Positions 5,540 through 5,601 of a stretch of 5,601 bases of DNA are shown here, one piece after another. The notes below the pieces were generated by a model. That model did no database searches. It had not been told where the DNA came from and was given only the letters and a program-made list of their open reading frames with translations. The stretch is from an uncultured Bacillota bacterium (lineage in GTDB: Bacteria; Bacillota_I; Bacilli_A; RF39; UBA660): contig CAMUZJ010000071.1 in NCBI GenBank assembly GCA_947165195.1, forward strand, positions 1-5,601. Reading direction: 5' to 3'. Within the stretch, counting starts at the first letter, position 1. Each line of letters begins with the position of its first letter. A program made the position numbers and the translations under genes.

Positions 5540-5601
5540 GGAATAATAAGTGTTTGTCCAATAGATAATAAGTTATCTTGTAGATTATTGATTTGTTTTA
5601 A
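5533..5601 (-). CDS. LysM-domain protein, C-terminal 22 residues only
   Basis: The minus-strand frame entering from the right edge reads LKQINNLQDNLLSIGQTLII, then PN and a TAA stop at 5535-5533. This is the closing half of a LysM repeat, the roughly 45-residue peptidoglycan-binding module, whose ends typically read N-x-L then L-x-I/V-G-Q-x-L-x-I-P. The protein therefore finishes directly on a LysM module, as many secreted wall hydrolases and wall-anchored proteins do. Everything upstream, including any catalytic domain or signal peptide, lies outside the window. Its stop codon overlaps the hairpin of the shared terminator. Confidence 0.85.
   Translation of the reverse strand, partial: LKQINNLQDNLLSIGQTLIIPN

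Noticed and set aside
1..5601. Mycoplasma-type code with TGA read as tryptophan
   Set aside because: Tryptophans are TGG, the tRNA-Trp anticodon is CCA, conserved proteins are full length without in-frame TGA, and all stops are TAA.

Overview
The window is very AT-rich (roughly 30% G+C by eye). It has AGGAGG-type ribosome binding sites, TATAAT promoters with upstream TG, and short U-tailed terminators. All seven readable stop codons are TAA. Every tryptophan I checked is TGG, and the tRNA at the left edge reads as tRNA-Trp with anticodon CCA, so the standard bacterial code applies despite a Mollicutes-like base composition. Together with the protein families, this suggests a low-GC Bacillota, perhaps an uncultured gut Bacilli lineage close to the Mollicutes. 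The lineage is inference.

Layout, left to right. The 3' half of tRNA-Trp (1-45) is followed by its terminator. A minus-strand gene for an M23-type peptidoglycan endopeptidase with phage-lysin character (107-1036) comes next. Then, also on the minus strand with its own terminator, is a membrane-anchored protein with a large extracytoplasmic part (1148-2263). It carries an RsgI-like domain, a long charged linker and a cysteine-rich C-terminus. A 111-base divergent promoter region separates it from mutY (2375-3394, plus strand). A PflX-type radical SAM gene (3499-4389) and a small unrecognised gene (4411-4827) follow as a probable two-gene operon. A secreted, membrane-anchored thioredoxin-like protein (4920-5507) comes next, and a hairpin terminator apparently shared with a convergent gene ends the unit. 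That convergent gene, cut by the right edge, ends in a recognisable LysM repeat (5533-5601).

There is no single pathway. Four of the seven protein products look directed at the cell surface or wall: the M23 enzyme, the RsgI-like protein, the thioredoxin-like protein and the LysM protein. MutY (repair of 8-oxoguanine mispairs) and the radical SAM enzyme are cytosolic Fe-S proteins. The observations most worth checking are a possible leaderless mutY transcript, extended -10 elements at all four promoters found, and a Cys-rich exported protein in the same neighbourhood as an exported CSHC thiol-redox protein. I found no CRISPR array, insertion sequence, att repeat or clearly new multi-gene defence system.
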